The notes beneath the pieces were generated by a model, which made no database searches, had not been told where the DNA came from, and saw only the letters and a program-made list of their open reading frames with translations. A stretch of 64,000 nucleotides of DNA from Uloborus plumipes (Eukaryota; Arthropoda; Arachnida; Araneae; Uloboridae), in assembly GCA_038373865.1 (NCBI GenBank), contig JAXGGA010005787.1, positions 1 to 64,000 of the forward strand, in the 5' to 3' direction. Of this stretch, positions 11,978 to 22,154 are shown piece after piece. The first letter of the stretch is position 1; the number at the start of each line of letters is the position of its first letter. A program made the translations under genes and the position numbers.

Positions 11978-12105
11978 CGTCACTACGTTCGGAGCCAATA
12001 AGAGCTCACAAGCAATCAGCGATCTCCTCTAATTCGCCAAGTAGGCTGTGACGTTTTATGTAGCTCGTTTCTCATAGGCTAACGTCTCGACGTTTTTGTC
12101 AGGAA
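11978..12105. repeat. Interspersed repeat, copy 2 (inverted relative to 3113-3245)
   Basis: It shares about 120 bp with the complement of the core of the MITE at 3.1 kb, including GGAGCCAATAAGAGCTCACA and GTAGGCTGTGACGTTTTAT. The GCAGGAATTC outer ends of the first copy are absent here. Confidence 0.75.
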
Positions 12106-12409
12106 ACCTTGCAGTGTAGTATAGTTGGCACAAGAAAACAATATTTCAATAACAGTTCTTACTGTGTACTGAAAGTACTGTAGTTGGTTTATGCATTGAG
12201 TCTCGATCTACTGCTAATGGCTACTTAATCTGTTCTTTCATAAATTTTGACTGCCTGGATCTCTTATTAGTTTGGATTAATGAGATTTTACTGTATTCAT
12301 CTTTCAGAGTGCTTTTTCAGTTTTTATGCTTTATTATTAGGAAACAAATTCTCATAAAATGAAAGTGTGAAATAATTTAAAAAACAGTTCAAAAAATTGG
12401 ATCAATACT

Positions 12410-12682
12410 CAGGGGCTCACCCAGGATTGTTTCCTGGGAGGGGCTAAGTGCCCCTCCTTCGGAAAGGTTTCGAATTTAAAGTAATAAAGAAAAAACTGCT
12501 GTCGTTTTTGGTGAAATTAAAAATGGAGTTGGGGACTATGTCTTGGCAAATTTCCAAAAATCAAGTCAAAAGAAAAAAAAAAAAAAAGGCTTTTCAAGGA
12601 GTTTGGTTCAATCAGAGGAGTTCATCTTGAGGCTTCTGGGAGGGCTTAAGTCCTTCATCTCTCCCCGTGGGTTTCGCCATTG
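12410..12682. mobile_element. Possible hAT-like MITE
   Basis: The left end CAGGGGCTCACCCAGGA and right end (complement CAATGGCGAAACCCACGG) are imperfect inverted repeats. Subterminal GGGAGGGGCTAAGTGCCCCTCC at left and GGGAGGGCTTAAGTCC at right also pair. No convincing 8-bp duplication flanks it (TCAATACT against TAGTCACG), so the boundaries or class may be wrong. Confidence 0.45.
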
Positions 12683-13331
12683 TAGTCACGTAGTTTAATT
12701 TGACATCTCCAAATTTTCAATTTTGGCGCTTACACCCGTTTGTTTCTCACTGCCTAATATTGTTTTTTTTTTTTTGCTGTTTCGCTGTTCCATTTCATTG
12801 TTATATGTGTCACTGGAGATAGAAAAAGTGTTTACCGGAAAAAAAAATTTCTGCAAAATTTATTCTCACACGTATAAACCATGTTGTTACTCATGTCAGT
12901 TGGGAGACAATAGCCCCGTCCACGTAGCCATCAGTATGAATTTTTGAAAGAAGGAGCGGGTGAAAGTGAGGTGCAAGCACAACCTTCACAATTTGGGAAT
13001 AGTTCTGAAGAGGAGGGAAAGTCTCCATGCCTGTAAACAGAGCAGACTTTGTCTGAAATCAAATTAGCAGTGTACATTCAGTTGAGATAAGGTTACCTAA
13101 AAAGCAATAGAGAGGGAAAAAAAATTGAATTTTGACTCTAGAATTCAAATTGCGTTATTCGCGATCACGAGTTGTCATAGGAGCCTACTCGTTTGCGTCG
13201 GGTTTCTGCAAAAAAAGGCTCCTGTCCCCAGGAATTGACTTTATTTATACGCGACCCTCTGATGGACTTTATACAATCCTTTTTAAAAAAATAGCATTCA
13301 GCACATAACAACCCTCAGCAGCCCTTCTCCT
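12683..13331. other. Non-coding DNA, nothing recognised
   Basis: AT-rich with homopolymer T and A runs. No repeat ends and no credible exon. Confidence 0.3.
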
Positions 13332-13412
13332 GGGCGGTGGCGTCCATGTCCTCTGGTCCACTGACCTCGAGCATGCTGGCGTATGCGTGTGTTGGGCACG
13401 GACGCCACCGCC
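13332..13412. repeat. GC-rich inverted repeat
   Basis: GGGCGGTGGCGTCC at 13332-13345 is repeated as its exact complement GGACGCCACCGCCC at the right end of this interval. It sits in a GC-rich island (about 13310-13470) that contrasts with the AT-rich surroundings. The 14-bp arms are separated by about 53 bp. Function unknown. Confidence 0.7.
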
Positions 13413-13476
13413 CATTAGCGGCGGAGGTAGAGGACTAGAGGAGTGTCCACCTGCAGGGGCTGGAGGACAGTGCTGC

Positions 13477-13715
13477 CGTGCTAAGTGCAAAAGTGGTATC
13501 TGCAGTCGAGCTCAAACTGAGATATAACTCTTTAAAGTTTTGCGCCACCATGTATTTGATTCAGATGAAACTTTTTCAGAATTTTTTAAAAATATTTCCC
13601 GTTCTCAAATGACCATATAATTTTGTATTCAGGTAAAATACGTCACAAAGAGCCACCTGGTGGCGATAACTCAATTTTGTTAAAAAGTGCAGATACGACT
13701 TTTGTGCTTAGCACG
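13477..13715. mobile_element. Palindromic MITE-like element
   Basis: The left half (CGTGCTAAGTGCAAAAGTGG ... GCGCCACCATG) is the inverted copy of the right half (CACCTGGTGGCG ... GACTTTTGTGCTTAGCACG), covering most of the 239 bp. A clean target duplication was not found. The open frame at 13623-13820 is incidental. Confidence 0.65.
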
Positions 13716-13806
13716 TCAGAGTGGTACTCGCAGAGGCCCCGAGTCGAATCTGAAAATGGAGAGAGCATCAACTACGGTCGGGTGAAAACAAATGGTAATC
13801 GTGATT

Positions 13807-13838
13807 GCTCAAATAAATAATAATAATAATAATATATA

Positions 13839-13875
<37 letters not shown>

Positions 13876-13884
13876 TAATAATAA
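13807..13884. repeat. (AAT)n microsatellite
   Basis: An interrupted run of AAT/TAA triplets. A second, (AAAT)n, run lies at about 13992-14020. Confidence 0.95.
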
Positions 13885-15330
13885 AAGTAAATATGAAAAA
13901 AAAGGAATAAAGACAAAATCTATCCAGGATGCCCAGGATATGTAAATGATATTGAAAAATAATTGAAAATTTTAATTAAATATGTAAGTAAAAAATAAAT
14001 AAATAAATAAATAAATAAAGTAAAAACTTATCAAATGAAGGGGGGGCGGGTGGCTACAAACGAAATGTTATACTCTAATTGCTAGTGTAAGGTTTGCAGT
14101 TGTTGCTACAACTTCGCTATTTTTATTATGCTGTCTTTCTTCTTGAATATCTTTCCATAACAAGCAATATATTTCCACATAATGGAGCTCTGTAAAGCAC
14201 ATAAAAGCAATTTTGCGTCCACATTAAATATGTATTTTTGTAATCTTACATAATTTTCTTTCCCGAAAACCTTTTTTAACCCAATTTTTTCCTTTAGTAT
14301 TAGACAGCTGTTATGCAGCGCACTTTAAAAAACAGTTCATCGAAGAAAAATCGCCAAAATATTTCATTCATCAAACCCAAAACATCCCCGCTTAAATTTT
14401 GTATGAAATAACTGGCAACAATCCTTCACAAACCTCTATCCGTTCGATCGTCAAAAAAATCTATAATGCCATCGCTCACCCCTTTATTTTTCGCAAGCTG
14501 AAAAGAAGGAGAAAATATTAAAAAGCTGTCAAAAAAAGAATAAATTAAATGAGAAATAGCCCTTTTTTCCCTTCCCCTTTTCGTCAGGTCGCACCTTTTC
14601 GGATATTCCATTATGTATGTATATCAATCATTACGTCATTCCCATGTGACGTCACTAGTCCGTTTTTTACCACGCCTTCTTTAGCAACGTGATTGGAGAA
14701 GATAAACTCTCAGGTATTTTCGCACTTTGGTAAACGAGGAATTTTTGTTTTCACTTAGGTTTATCCAAGGAATTATAGAAATCACGTTTGAACGAAATAT
14801 TTTTTTTCAGATAACGAGCTTTTCTCTACAGTGTTTAATTTAAAAAAAAAAAATCTATTTTTAAATATTGGGCAATTCCATGTGAGATGGAATGACAGTT
14901 TTGACAAAAAACAAAAGTTCAAGTTTAGAGAAAAATTAATTTTTATTAAAACCTACTTTTTGTTTTTGCATTTCGGCGCATACATTTAAAATTTAAAAGT
15001 CAAAATAGTTTGCATTTTATTTTTTAATTTTGACGTTTTTTTTTGTTTCGGAATGATATTTTTGTAACCAAACAAGTTTTTGACCTTCTTAGCACAAAAA
15101 GAAGTTTCTCTAAATTATCTATAAATTCATTCTTTTACCTAATAACTTTTAAGATAAAGAACTAGCTATAAGGAACTGTTTTTCTTTACACACACAACAT
15201 GCACACAGCATTGTGCATCAGTTTGTACTGGGTAACCCTTTAGGGGGTGGCTCCCAAAATTGATTTAAGAGTTTATGTGAAACATAATACTTTAATTTTG
15301 AAAATGTCCACTGATATAGCTTTAGCTATA
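13885..15330. other. Non-coding DNA
   Basis: No gene. At 14630-14660 ACGTCATTCCCATGTGACGTCA is a short imperfect palindrome. At 14870-14895 GGGCAATTCCATGTGAGATG recalls the GGGTCATTCCATGT end of the fold-back element at 29.8 kb, but without a partner end. Confidence 0.35.
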
Positions 15331-16149
15331 CAGGGTGAGTTTGATCGAATCTGCCATACGAAAAGGGGTGATCGAAGAGCCCAAGTGGAGTATAGAACCA
15401 CCCATTTGCGGTGTCAATTCTTAACCGTAACCGAGTAATATTATATTTAAGAAAAATTCGCAAAAAAACAAAATTTTGAGAAAAAGACCAACTTCTGAAC
15501 TTCCTGTCGGACCTATACATGCAAAATAAGAACATATTTGGAAAGAGCAGACAAAATCCTTTAAAATGACACTTTTTTCATCAAGATAGTCGTACTTCAC
15601 AATGAGTTACAAGCTTTGAAACACTGGAAACATTCAAAAATGAAATTTCATCAAACTTTTCAGTCAAAAATTTCAGAAACAACCGTATGAGCTACAACCA
15701 GTCAAATGCACCAAAATCTTTCCCATTTCACTAGCTTTCAGATGATACAACATAAAATCATATTATGCTTCAAGTTCAGCAGATATTCTGGCTTTTGTTT
15801 GAAACAGTATGAAAATCGCCCTTTGCCAGAATATGGAAGCCAGCAAAAAGTCAGACTTTTATGTTCTAAATTTTCTATTTCATGTAAGTGTACTGGTTTA
15901 TTTATTCAAGAAAAGAAAAATTTTATAACTAAATATTAAATTGTAACACTTTATGAAATTAATAATCACAACAGAAGATAACAACACGTAGAAACAAAGG
16001 AAGCATTTAACGAGCTTTTCACAAAGAAATAACAAAATTAAATGAGTTACACTAACATCTATGAGTACATTTACATGTAAACAATTCTCAAAATTTCCCA
16101 GAGCTACTGAAATTATCATCCCCCACACCGGATAGATGCCCTTGGCCTT

Positions 16150-16344
16150 TTAAGAGCAAAAAACTACCGTCGCTCTCGATGAAATTTCATTTCTCACTTT
16201 TGCTACTGCTCCATCAAGCCAAATGCGCAAGTCCTGCGAACTGGTTGCATCTGAGCAGTAAACTGCTTGTTTCAAGAATCCCCAAACAAAGAAGTTTACT
16301 GGCGTCAAGTCTGGTGATCTAGGTGGCCAAGGAATAGGACCCAA
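16150..16344 (-). pseudogene. Mariner-like transposase fragment
   Basis: This minus-strand frame encodes 64 residues including WPPRSPDLTPVNFFVWGFLK, the conserved C-terminal catalytic-region motif of mariner/Tc1-type DDE transposases. In the family the D of SPDL is followed by P and DFFLWG; here the second D is N (VNFF). The N-terminal DNA-binding domain and first two catalytic acids are missing. The fragment lies in the loop of the palindrome and runs into its left arm. It is presumably the remains of the element's own enzyme, lost when the terminal repeats grew or when the element was internally deleted. Confidence 0.8.
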
Positions 16345-16520
16345 ATGACAGGATGAATGGACTCAATGAAATGAAATTTCATAGAGAGCGACGGTAGTTC
16401 TCGCTCTTAAAAGGCCAAGGGCATCTATCCGGTGAGTGGGGGATGATAATTCCAGTAGCTCTGGGAAATTTTTGAGGATTGCTTACATGTAAATTGTATC
16501 ATAGATGTAGTGTATCATTT

Positions 16521-16823
16521 AGAGCGTGGTGGCCCGATGCGGTAAGGGCAGCGGACTGTGTCCGGAGGGACCCGGGTTCGATCCAGCCGATCAAAGATCC
16601 ACCGGCTGAGTTAATGGTGGTGGGGCGTTAAAAATGTGTGGTCGACAAAGTCTCAAGTGGAAACGATACCTCGGGGGGTGCTGGGGCCTAGGGGATGCCG
16701 ACCGGCTGGGGAGGTTCGTGGGTTCGCATGTAAGGAACAACAGGCGTGCCTTCAGGGCCCTATCCCGGTTAAACCACGAAGCTGTGGTAGGTACGGTGGA
16801 CTCGAGGGTGAAATGAAAGGAAA
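16521..16823 (+). mobile_element. tRNA-derived SINE nested in the palindrome arm
   Basis: The head GTGGCCCGATGCGGTAAGGG resembles a tRNA A-box region, and GGTTCGATCC at 16575-16584 is a B-box. The body is GC-rich compared with its host. The flanks GTGTATCATTT (16510-16520) and GTGTAACTCATTT (16824-16836) are near-identical target duplications. The opposite palindrome arm (16038 onward) shows the uninterrupted sequence, so both ends are defined by a natural empty site. Confidence 0.88.
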
Positions 16824-17567
16824 GTGTAACTCATTTAATTTTGAATTTTGTGTTTTTCGTGTAAAAGCTCTTAAAGTAATGCTGCCTTTTGTTTTCTACG
16901 TGGTTGTTATTCTTCTCTCGTGATTATTAATTTAATAAAGTGTTACAATTTAATATTTAGTATATAAAATTTTTCCTTTTCTTGAATAAATAAACCATGT
17001 ACACTTACATGAAATAGAAAATTTATGAACATAAAAAGTCTGACTCTTTTGCTGGTTTCCATATTCTGACAAAGGGCGATTTTCATACTGTTTCCAAACA
17101 AAAGCCAGAAATATCTGCCTGAACTTGAAAGCCCAAATATGATTTTCTGTTGTATCATCTGAAAGCTAGTGAAATGGGAAAGTTTTTGGTGCATTTGACC
17201 GGTTGTTGCTCATACGGTTGTTTCTGAAATTTTTGACTGAAAAGTTTGATGAAATTTCATTTTTGAGTGTTTCCATTGTTTGAAAGCTTGTAACTCACTG
17301 TGAAGTGCGACTATCTTGATGAAAAAAGTGTCATTTTAAAGGATTTTGTCTGCTCTTTCCAAATATGTACTTGTTTTGTATGTAGGTCCGACAGGAAGTT
17401 CGGGAATTGGACTTTTTCTCAAAATTTTGTTTTTTTGCGAATTTTTCTTAATTATAATATTACTCGGTTACGGTTAAGAATTGACACCGCTAATGGGTGG
17501 TTCTATACTCCACTTGAGCTCTTCTATCACCCCTTTTCGTATGGCAGATTCGATCAAACTCACCCTG

Positions 17568-18120
17568 TATATCTAATATATAAACTTTCAGCAATCTATC
17601 AAGTAAGACTAGAGCACAATATTGTGAGGAGGGGGTGTTTAAGTGTGCGTCTAGGACAAGTTTTGCATAAAATGCATTAATAATTAAAAGTTTACACCGC
17701 AAAAATAAAAATCAGTAGCTTCCAAAAATTGTAAGAATTTTGTATTTACATAAACATTAAACTTTTTCTTTTGTTTTTGTAAAAGGGGGGGGGGGGGGTA
17801 CTGCACGAATAAAGGTGACACTCATGCTGGGTACGCCACTACATCACTCTCTCTTACAATGGTGTTAAAATAACATTGATCAAGCGATAATACAATTTGG
17901 ATCTTTTTGATATCCGGTCCTCTTGTAATGACCGAATAATTAAATCAAAAGATCCGTACGAAATGAATAAAACAAAAAGTAATTAAAATATCAAAATGAA
18001 ATGTGTTTATAGTGCACTAAGGATGTGTCGAGCATTAGTGGAGGGGGAAAAGGATGACCTGACTTATTGAAAATTGTCCCAGTAATTCTTGTATGGTTAA
18101 CCTGATCTTTTATTCAAGAA
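17568..18120. other. Non-coding DNA with a G homopolymer
   Basis: No gene. A run of at least 12 G lies around 17787-17799. Confidence 0.35.
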
Positions 18121-18920
18121 CTAGCCGGGTACCCGGCTCTGCCCGGGTTTCTGCCGCGTAATATGTGTTTCAGTGAAACTCATTCATAATTTTTTCAACA
18201 TTAAAGTGCACATCTATATACATAAATGGCTACTTCTGTAAACAATGGCTATTTTTCTGTCTGGATAACTTAAAAAAACTGCATTACACACCCTAAATAC
18301 AAATGCAAGCTACAAATAATGTTTAGGTAAATAGGAATTGTTATAAGCTTGGTATATTAAAATAAATATATATTTACAGTATCAATCGCACTGGAGTCAA
18401 CCATTTCCAAATATTGCACGTTAAATAAGTCCCATTATTACAGTTTCTATCCTTGTGACTCCATTTGTGAAAACTCAATTGGTAAAAACATCTGATGTGA
18501 TTAAGAAATTTTTTTGACTATAAACACTTTCCATTTTCTATGTGTTGCCAAAATCAATTCCCTTTTTATTTACCCCGTTAGCGATTATTGGCATAGATGA
18601 ATATAAAAATCCTAAGAAAGCAATAAATTTCATACTTACTCCAGAGAAGCCTTGGTTCAAAATTTTCATTATGATCACTATTAATATTGTTGTTGCAAGG
18701 CAACAAATTTTTTCAACAATGGACTGAAAATTTAATCATTTAATGGGGAAACTATATGAAATTTACTGTTTTTCATAATAACTTTTTAAAACTAAGTTTT
18801 TTAGAAATAAATTATAGCCTATCCTGATTCCTGTTAATGTAGCTATCTACGGTGAAAAAATGGTTGAACATCGGTCCAGGAGTTTTTGAAGGATTACCCC
18901 GGACCATACACTTACAATAC
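18121..18920 (-). mobile_element. Helitron-like element, 3' end on the minus strand
   Basis: Read on the minus strand, the sequence ends with the hairpin CCCGG-GCAGAG-CCGGG, then TACCCGGCTAG, then T: the hairpin-plus-CTAG layout of Helitron 3' termini. The Helitron at 22155-23736 has the same arrangement with compensating changes in the stem, so the two are related. The 5' terminus was not found. The right limit given is where repeat-like text (CCGGACCATACAC) fades, and is approximate. Confidence 0.6.
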
Positions 18921-19137
18921 CCTTAAAACGGATTATTCATTTATCGTATATAGACATCAAACAAATGAATTATAAATTTAAAGTTAAGTCAAAGAACTAA
19001 CCGAAAGTTTTTCTTGCTAAAATCAGTCGTAAAATACAAGAGAGGCGTCATATTTGAGCAATTAATGTATCAATTTGAGTCTTAATCAAGCTGTAAGGTA
19101 CAAAGAGACACCACTATCAAATAAATGAACGAATATC

Positions 19138-20041
19138 GAGGTATCTCACCACCTTGAAAAGTCGATTTTCGAATAAAATTTCAAGTTTTCAAGTGTTTGA
19201 TTCAGAAAATATGAACTTTTCTCTCAGAAACTTTTAATTTTGTTCCTACCATAATTAGAAGTGGAGAAAAAATCATTTTTATTTGAATCCACGGCTGTTT
19301 TTTGTACCGGAAGTAGGACCTGATGTTCAAAATCAAAACAAAAATTAGAGGATATTTCAACTTATTTGTAAAAGAAGTTAAAAATGTTAAAACGTTAGAA
19401 CTGGACTGTAACAGAGTCTGAAGAAGGTGTAGTTGGTCATGGTGCTTTCTAAATTGATATAGGTAGCAATGTGCTTCATATGTTTGAATAAAAATCTTTA
19501 ATTGAATTTAGCTCAGAATCCATATTTCGATGTTATTATTTGCCGACAAATTCCAAAAATCTGTAAATTATGAATATTTTTGCTCGAAACTTACCATGTG
19601 GCTTATAATGATATTGTGGAGGGCCTGAACTAGTGTTATGGCTCTAAAGTAAAATGCACTAGTTCTGCACAAATTTAATTACTGTAATACTTACGAAATT
19701 ACCAATATTTTCATATCTACAGTGCGTTTATGTTCATATCTCCAAATTAGTAAAAACTATAACTTAAATTCTAGTTCAGGCCCTAGAGTGTATTATTGTG
19801 CATCTATAAATTAAAACGTGTTAATTTTCATGCAAAATTGTGGTTATTACAGCACATTTAGAATTTATCGATTTTTGGGCTAAAATACACAAAATTGCCC
19901 CATTGCTACAAAGTATATAATAGTTGGCAGTATGTACTATTTTTTCTAACTAATTTTATGCTTCTTTTTCTAAAAATACCAAAGAAATGAATGTTTTGTC
20001 ATATTTTTCAAAAAACTTGTCTGAACGTGGTGAGATACCTT
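19138..20041. mobile_element. Inverted-repeat element, superfamily unknown
   Basis: AGGTATCTCACCAC at the left is matched by GTGGTGAGATACCT at the right (20028-20041), 904 bp apart. The flanks TCGA and TTGA suggest but do not prove a 4-bp duplication. A second inverted pair lies inside it at 19621-19784. There is no coding capacity; the 62-codon minus-strand frame at its right end is incidental. Confidence 0.55.
19621..19784. repeat. Inner inverted repeat AGGGCCTGAACTAG
   Basis: AGGGCCTGAACTAG at left and its exact complement CTAGTTCAGGCCCT at right frame a segment of about 164 bp. This may be a small MITE nested in the larger element, but no target duplication was seen. Confidence 0.6.
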
Positions 20042-20392
20042 GAGTTTGAATAACACAACAAATAAATTATATTTTGAATCGTCAAAGTTAATGAGGAGAA
20101 TTTCTTGTTTATGAAGTTCAGTGAGTATAATTGTGCTTTCTAAGGAATCCAAAAACAAGAGTTTTTCCTTTGTAACACGAATTTCATACCTTTTTGAGAA
20201 ATATGACCTTGAAAGAAACTCGTTTGCCTTTAAGTATTTTAGAAATCTGCTTTAATTATATTTTTATCTGATTTTCCAATGGTAATTATGTAAAATTATT
20301 CTTTCCCCAGAAGCAGTACGCACGTGTGAGAAAAAAAAGAAAAATCAATTGAGATGTTCAAGAAATTTTTTAGTGAAACCGTTTTAACTCGG

Positions 20393-20440
20393 GGACGGAT
20401 ATAAGGCAGGGGCGATAGCCCGCATCAACTGACCCTTGAA
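20393..20440. mobile_element. hAT MITE left-end fragment
   Basis: GGACGGATATAAGGCAGGGG followed by CGATAGCCC and CCCTTGAAGGACTC parallels the left end of the MITE at 8298 (GGCGGATACAAGGGAGGGGC ... GAGGGACTC). It is cut off where the LINE begins. Confidence 0.5.
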
Positions 20441-21637
20441 GGACTCATGGGCAGACAAGTGGGGTATGGCAGTAAATGTTGGGAAATGTCAAGTGCTGCA
20501 TTTAGGTCATGCAAATAGGCATACAAACTATTATTTACAGGGTTCAGTCATAAGTAAGGAAGATAATGTTATGGATCTAGGTGTCTTAATAAATCAGGAC
20601 TTCAAGTTTAGCCAACAGTGCAGCATAGCTAGTAATAAAGCCAATAGGATACTTGGGTTTATAAATAAATCTATTTCAAACAAGTCTGAGAAGGTTCTTC
20701 TGCCTCTATACAGAAATTTGGTAAGACCTCATTTGGAGTATGCTGTTCAGTTTTGGTCTCCTTATCTGAAGAAAGATATTAATTTATTGGAAAGGTTACA
20801 AAGAAGGGCTAAGGGTTACAAGGTTAGTAAACGGATTTTCTAATTTAGACTATGATTCCAGAGTTAGAATGCTTAATATGTGTAGTCTTGAGCAAAGGAG
20901 AACCAGAGGGGACATAATTCAGTTATTTAAATTTATTAAAATGAATGATGTTGCAGGGTTAGATTTTTGACCAGAGAGCACGACAAGGGGACATTGTTTT
21001 AAGCTGTTCAAATCGCAGGCTAATCTGGAAATTCGAAAAAAATTACTATTTTAGCAGGGTAGTGGGAACTTGGAACAGTTTACCGGAAGAGGCGGTAAGG
21101 AGCAATGGAGTAGACCCAAGTAGCATCAACTCATCGGATTTTGCTCGGCCGATCAACAAACTCCTCGTAAACTGATCCTGTAACGCACGATGACATCGTT
21201 CCGATCAGTATCCGAGCACGGTTTTCGATGAGCTACTTTTCATCGGAAATCGATATCCTTCCGATCAACTTTCCCGATGAAAATAAGATGAGCTATATTC
21301 CATCGGAAAACGATATCCTTCCGATCAACTTTCCCGATGAAATTCCTCGGCACGGGACTGTTCTGCTCGTAAATTGCTCCAAATCTCATCGTATTCTCAT
21401 CGGATTTTGCTGCTCGGATTCTGCTCGGCCGATGAGACATATTGGATCATCGGCCGATGAGAATTTCATCGGGTTTCGATGAATGGCCGATCATCGGCCG
21501 ATGAGATGATGCTGCTAGGGGATAGCTTTAAGAGGGCCATTGATCTTCATTGAGGTCTTTTATTTGACTAGGACCAGCCCAGTTGGGTTCAGAGCCTGCT
21601 GCTGGTTGTCGCATTTGTATTTGTATTTGTATTTATT
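20440..21637 (+). pseudogene. CR1-like LINE, 3' part of the reverse-transcriptase ORF (relic)
   Basis: The frame 20436-20843 encodes WADKWGM...NVGKCQVLHLG, then DLGVLINQDFKFSQQC, KANRILGFI and LYRNLVRPHLEYAVQFWSPY, the standard C-terminal part of CR1/Jockey-group non-LTR reverse transcriptases. A frameshift near 20820 moves the homologous reading (NLDYDSRVRMLNMCSLEQRR) into another frame, followed by a TGA after GLDF and later GTWNSLPEEAV. After a MITE insertion (21115-21520) the frame resumes as DSFKRAID, and the element ends in three or so TTTGTA units (21611-21637), a simple-repeat 3' tail. The 5' part (endonuclease and catalytic FADD region) is missing, typical of 5' truncation at insertion. 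Confidence 0.9.
21115..21520. mobile_element. MITE inserted in the LINE, rich in TCATCGG/CCGATGA motifs
   Basis: The ends CCCAAGTAGCATCAACTCAT and, as complement, CCCTAGCAGCATCATCTCAT match at 17 of 20 positions, and the match continues into CGG. The LINE frame is restored exactly if the element and one copy of a flanking GA (21113-21114, 21521-21522) are removed (GTA-GAT-AGC-TTT, residues VDSF). Inside are many CATCGG/CCGATG motifs and a direct repeat of about 60 bp (ATCCTTCCGATCAACTTTCC twice). The open frames here only reflect that repeat. The superfamily is not assigned. Confidence 0.85.
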
Positions 21638-21680
21638 AGTTTCACATGTGGGTTTGTTTGTCTGTATTGTAACTCTGAAT

Positions 21681-21990
21681 TAAGGCCCCTATATAGACGA
21701 GCCGACGCATTAAGATTAAGTTTCACCACTTTGGATCCAGCTCGTGTTATGTCTTTTCTGGTGGTTGATGAGTGGTTGTCTTTTCTGGCAAGTTATCACG
21801 TTTTGGTCATTTTTCAATGTGAGCAATTATTAGCGGCAGGTAAGTTTGGCTAAGTTTGGCAATGTCCGAAAATTTGTTCTGGTAACCCTACTCCGCAACA
21901 ATGAAAAATTGAAAGTAAAAGTTATGAATTGGATCCAAAAAAGTGGTCAAACTTAAGCTTGATGCGCCGGCCTGTTTATATAGCGGCTCT
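21681..21990. mobile_element. Mutator-like MITE with 9-bp target duplication
   Basis: The terminal inverted repeats are about 60 bp: TAAGGCCCCTATATAGACGA at left and, as complement, AGAGCCGCTATATAAACAGG at right, converging on TGGATCCA in both. ACTCTGAAT flanks both sides (21672-21680, 21991-21999). The unoccupied version GTAACTCTGAATAAAAG is present at 22116-22132 in the neighbouring duplicate. Long inverted repeats with a 9-bp duplication indicate the Mutator (MULE) superfamily. There is no transposase. Confidence 0.92.
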
Positions 21991-22154
21991 ACTCTGAATA
22001 AAAGATAAAATTCACGTTCTCTACAAATATTAATATATTTAACAGTATTTTTATGCTAAAGGCTAAACTATATTATTACATGTTGATGTATTATACTTGT
22101 TTCAGTTGTTTGCATGTAACTCTGAATAAAAGATAAAATTCACGTTCTTCTCTA

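Larger units (their letters stand above)
15331..17567. mobile_element. Palindromic mariner-like element with arms of about 0.87 kb
   Basis: The left arm (15331-16196) and right arm (16366-17567) are inverted copies starting CAGGGTGAGTTTGATCGAAT at the outer ends, flanked by TA on both sides (15329-15330, 17568-17569). The loop, about 170 bp, together with the edge of the left arm, carries a transposase remnant with the motif SPDLTPVNFFVWG. TA duplication plus that motif places it in the Tc1/mariner (IS630) superfamily. The right arm is about 316 bp longer because a SINE is inserted at 16521-16823. Open frames at 15326-15535 and 17300-17680 are the same arm sequence read on opposite strands, not genes. 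Confidence 0.9.

Noticed and set aside
12410..12682. Firm assignment of this element to hAT
   Set aside because: The flanking octamers do not match, so only a tentative call is given.
11690..16823. B-box-containing segments as tRNA genes
   Set aside because: A and B boxes are recognisable, but no cloverleaf is kept and each continues into a non-tRNA body, with target duplications in one case; both are SINEs.
15326..17680. Two similar proteins on opposite strands (GWFYTPL...GRFDQTHPV)
   Set aside because: They are the two arms of one palindromic transposon read from each side.
21228..21482. Repetitive protein with ILPINFPDE units
   Set aside because: It is a short direct repeat inside a MITE rich in CATCGG words, not a gene.
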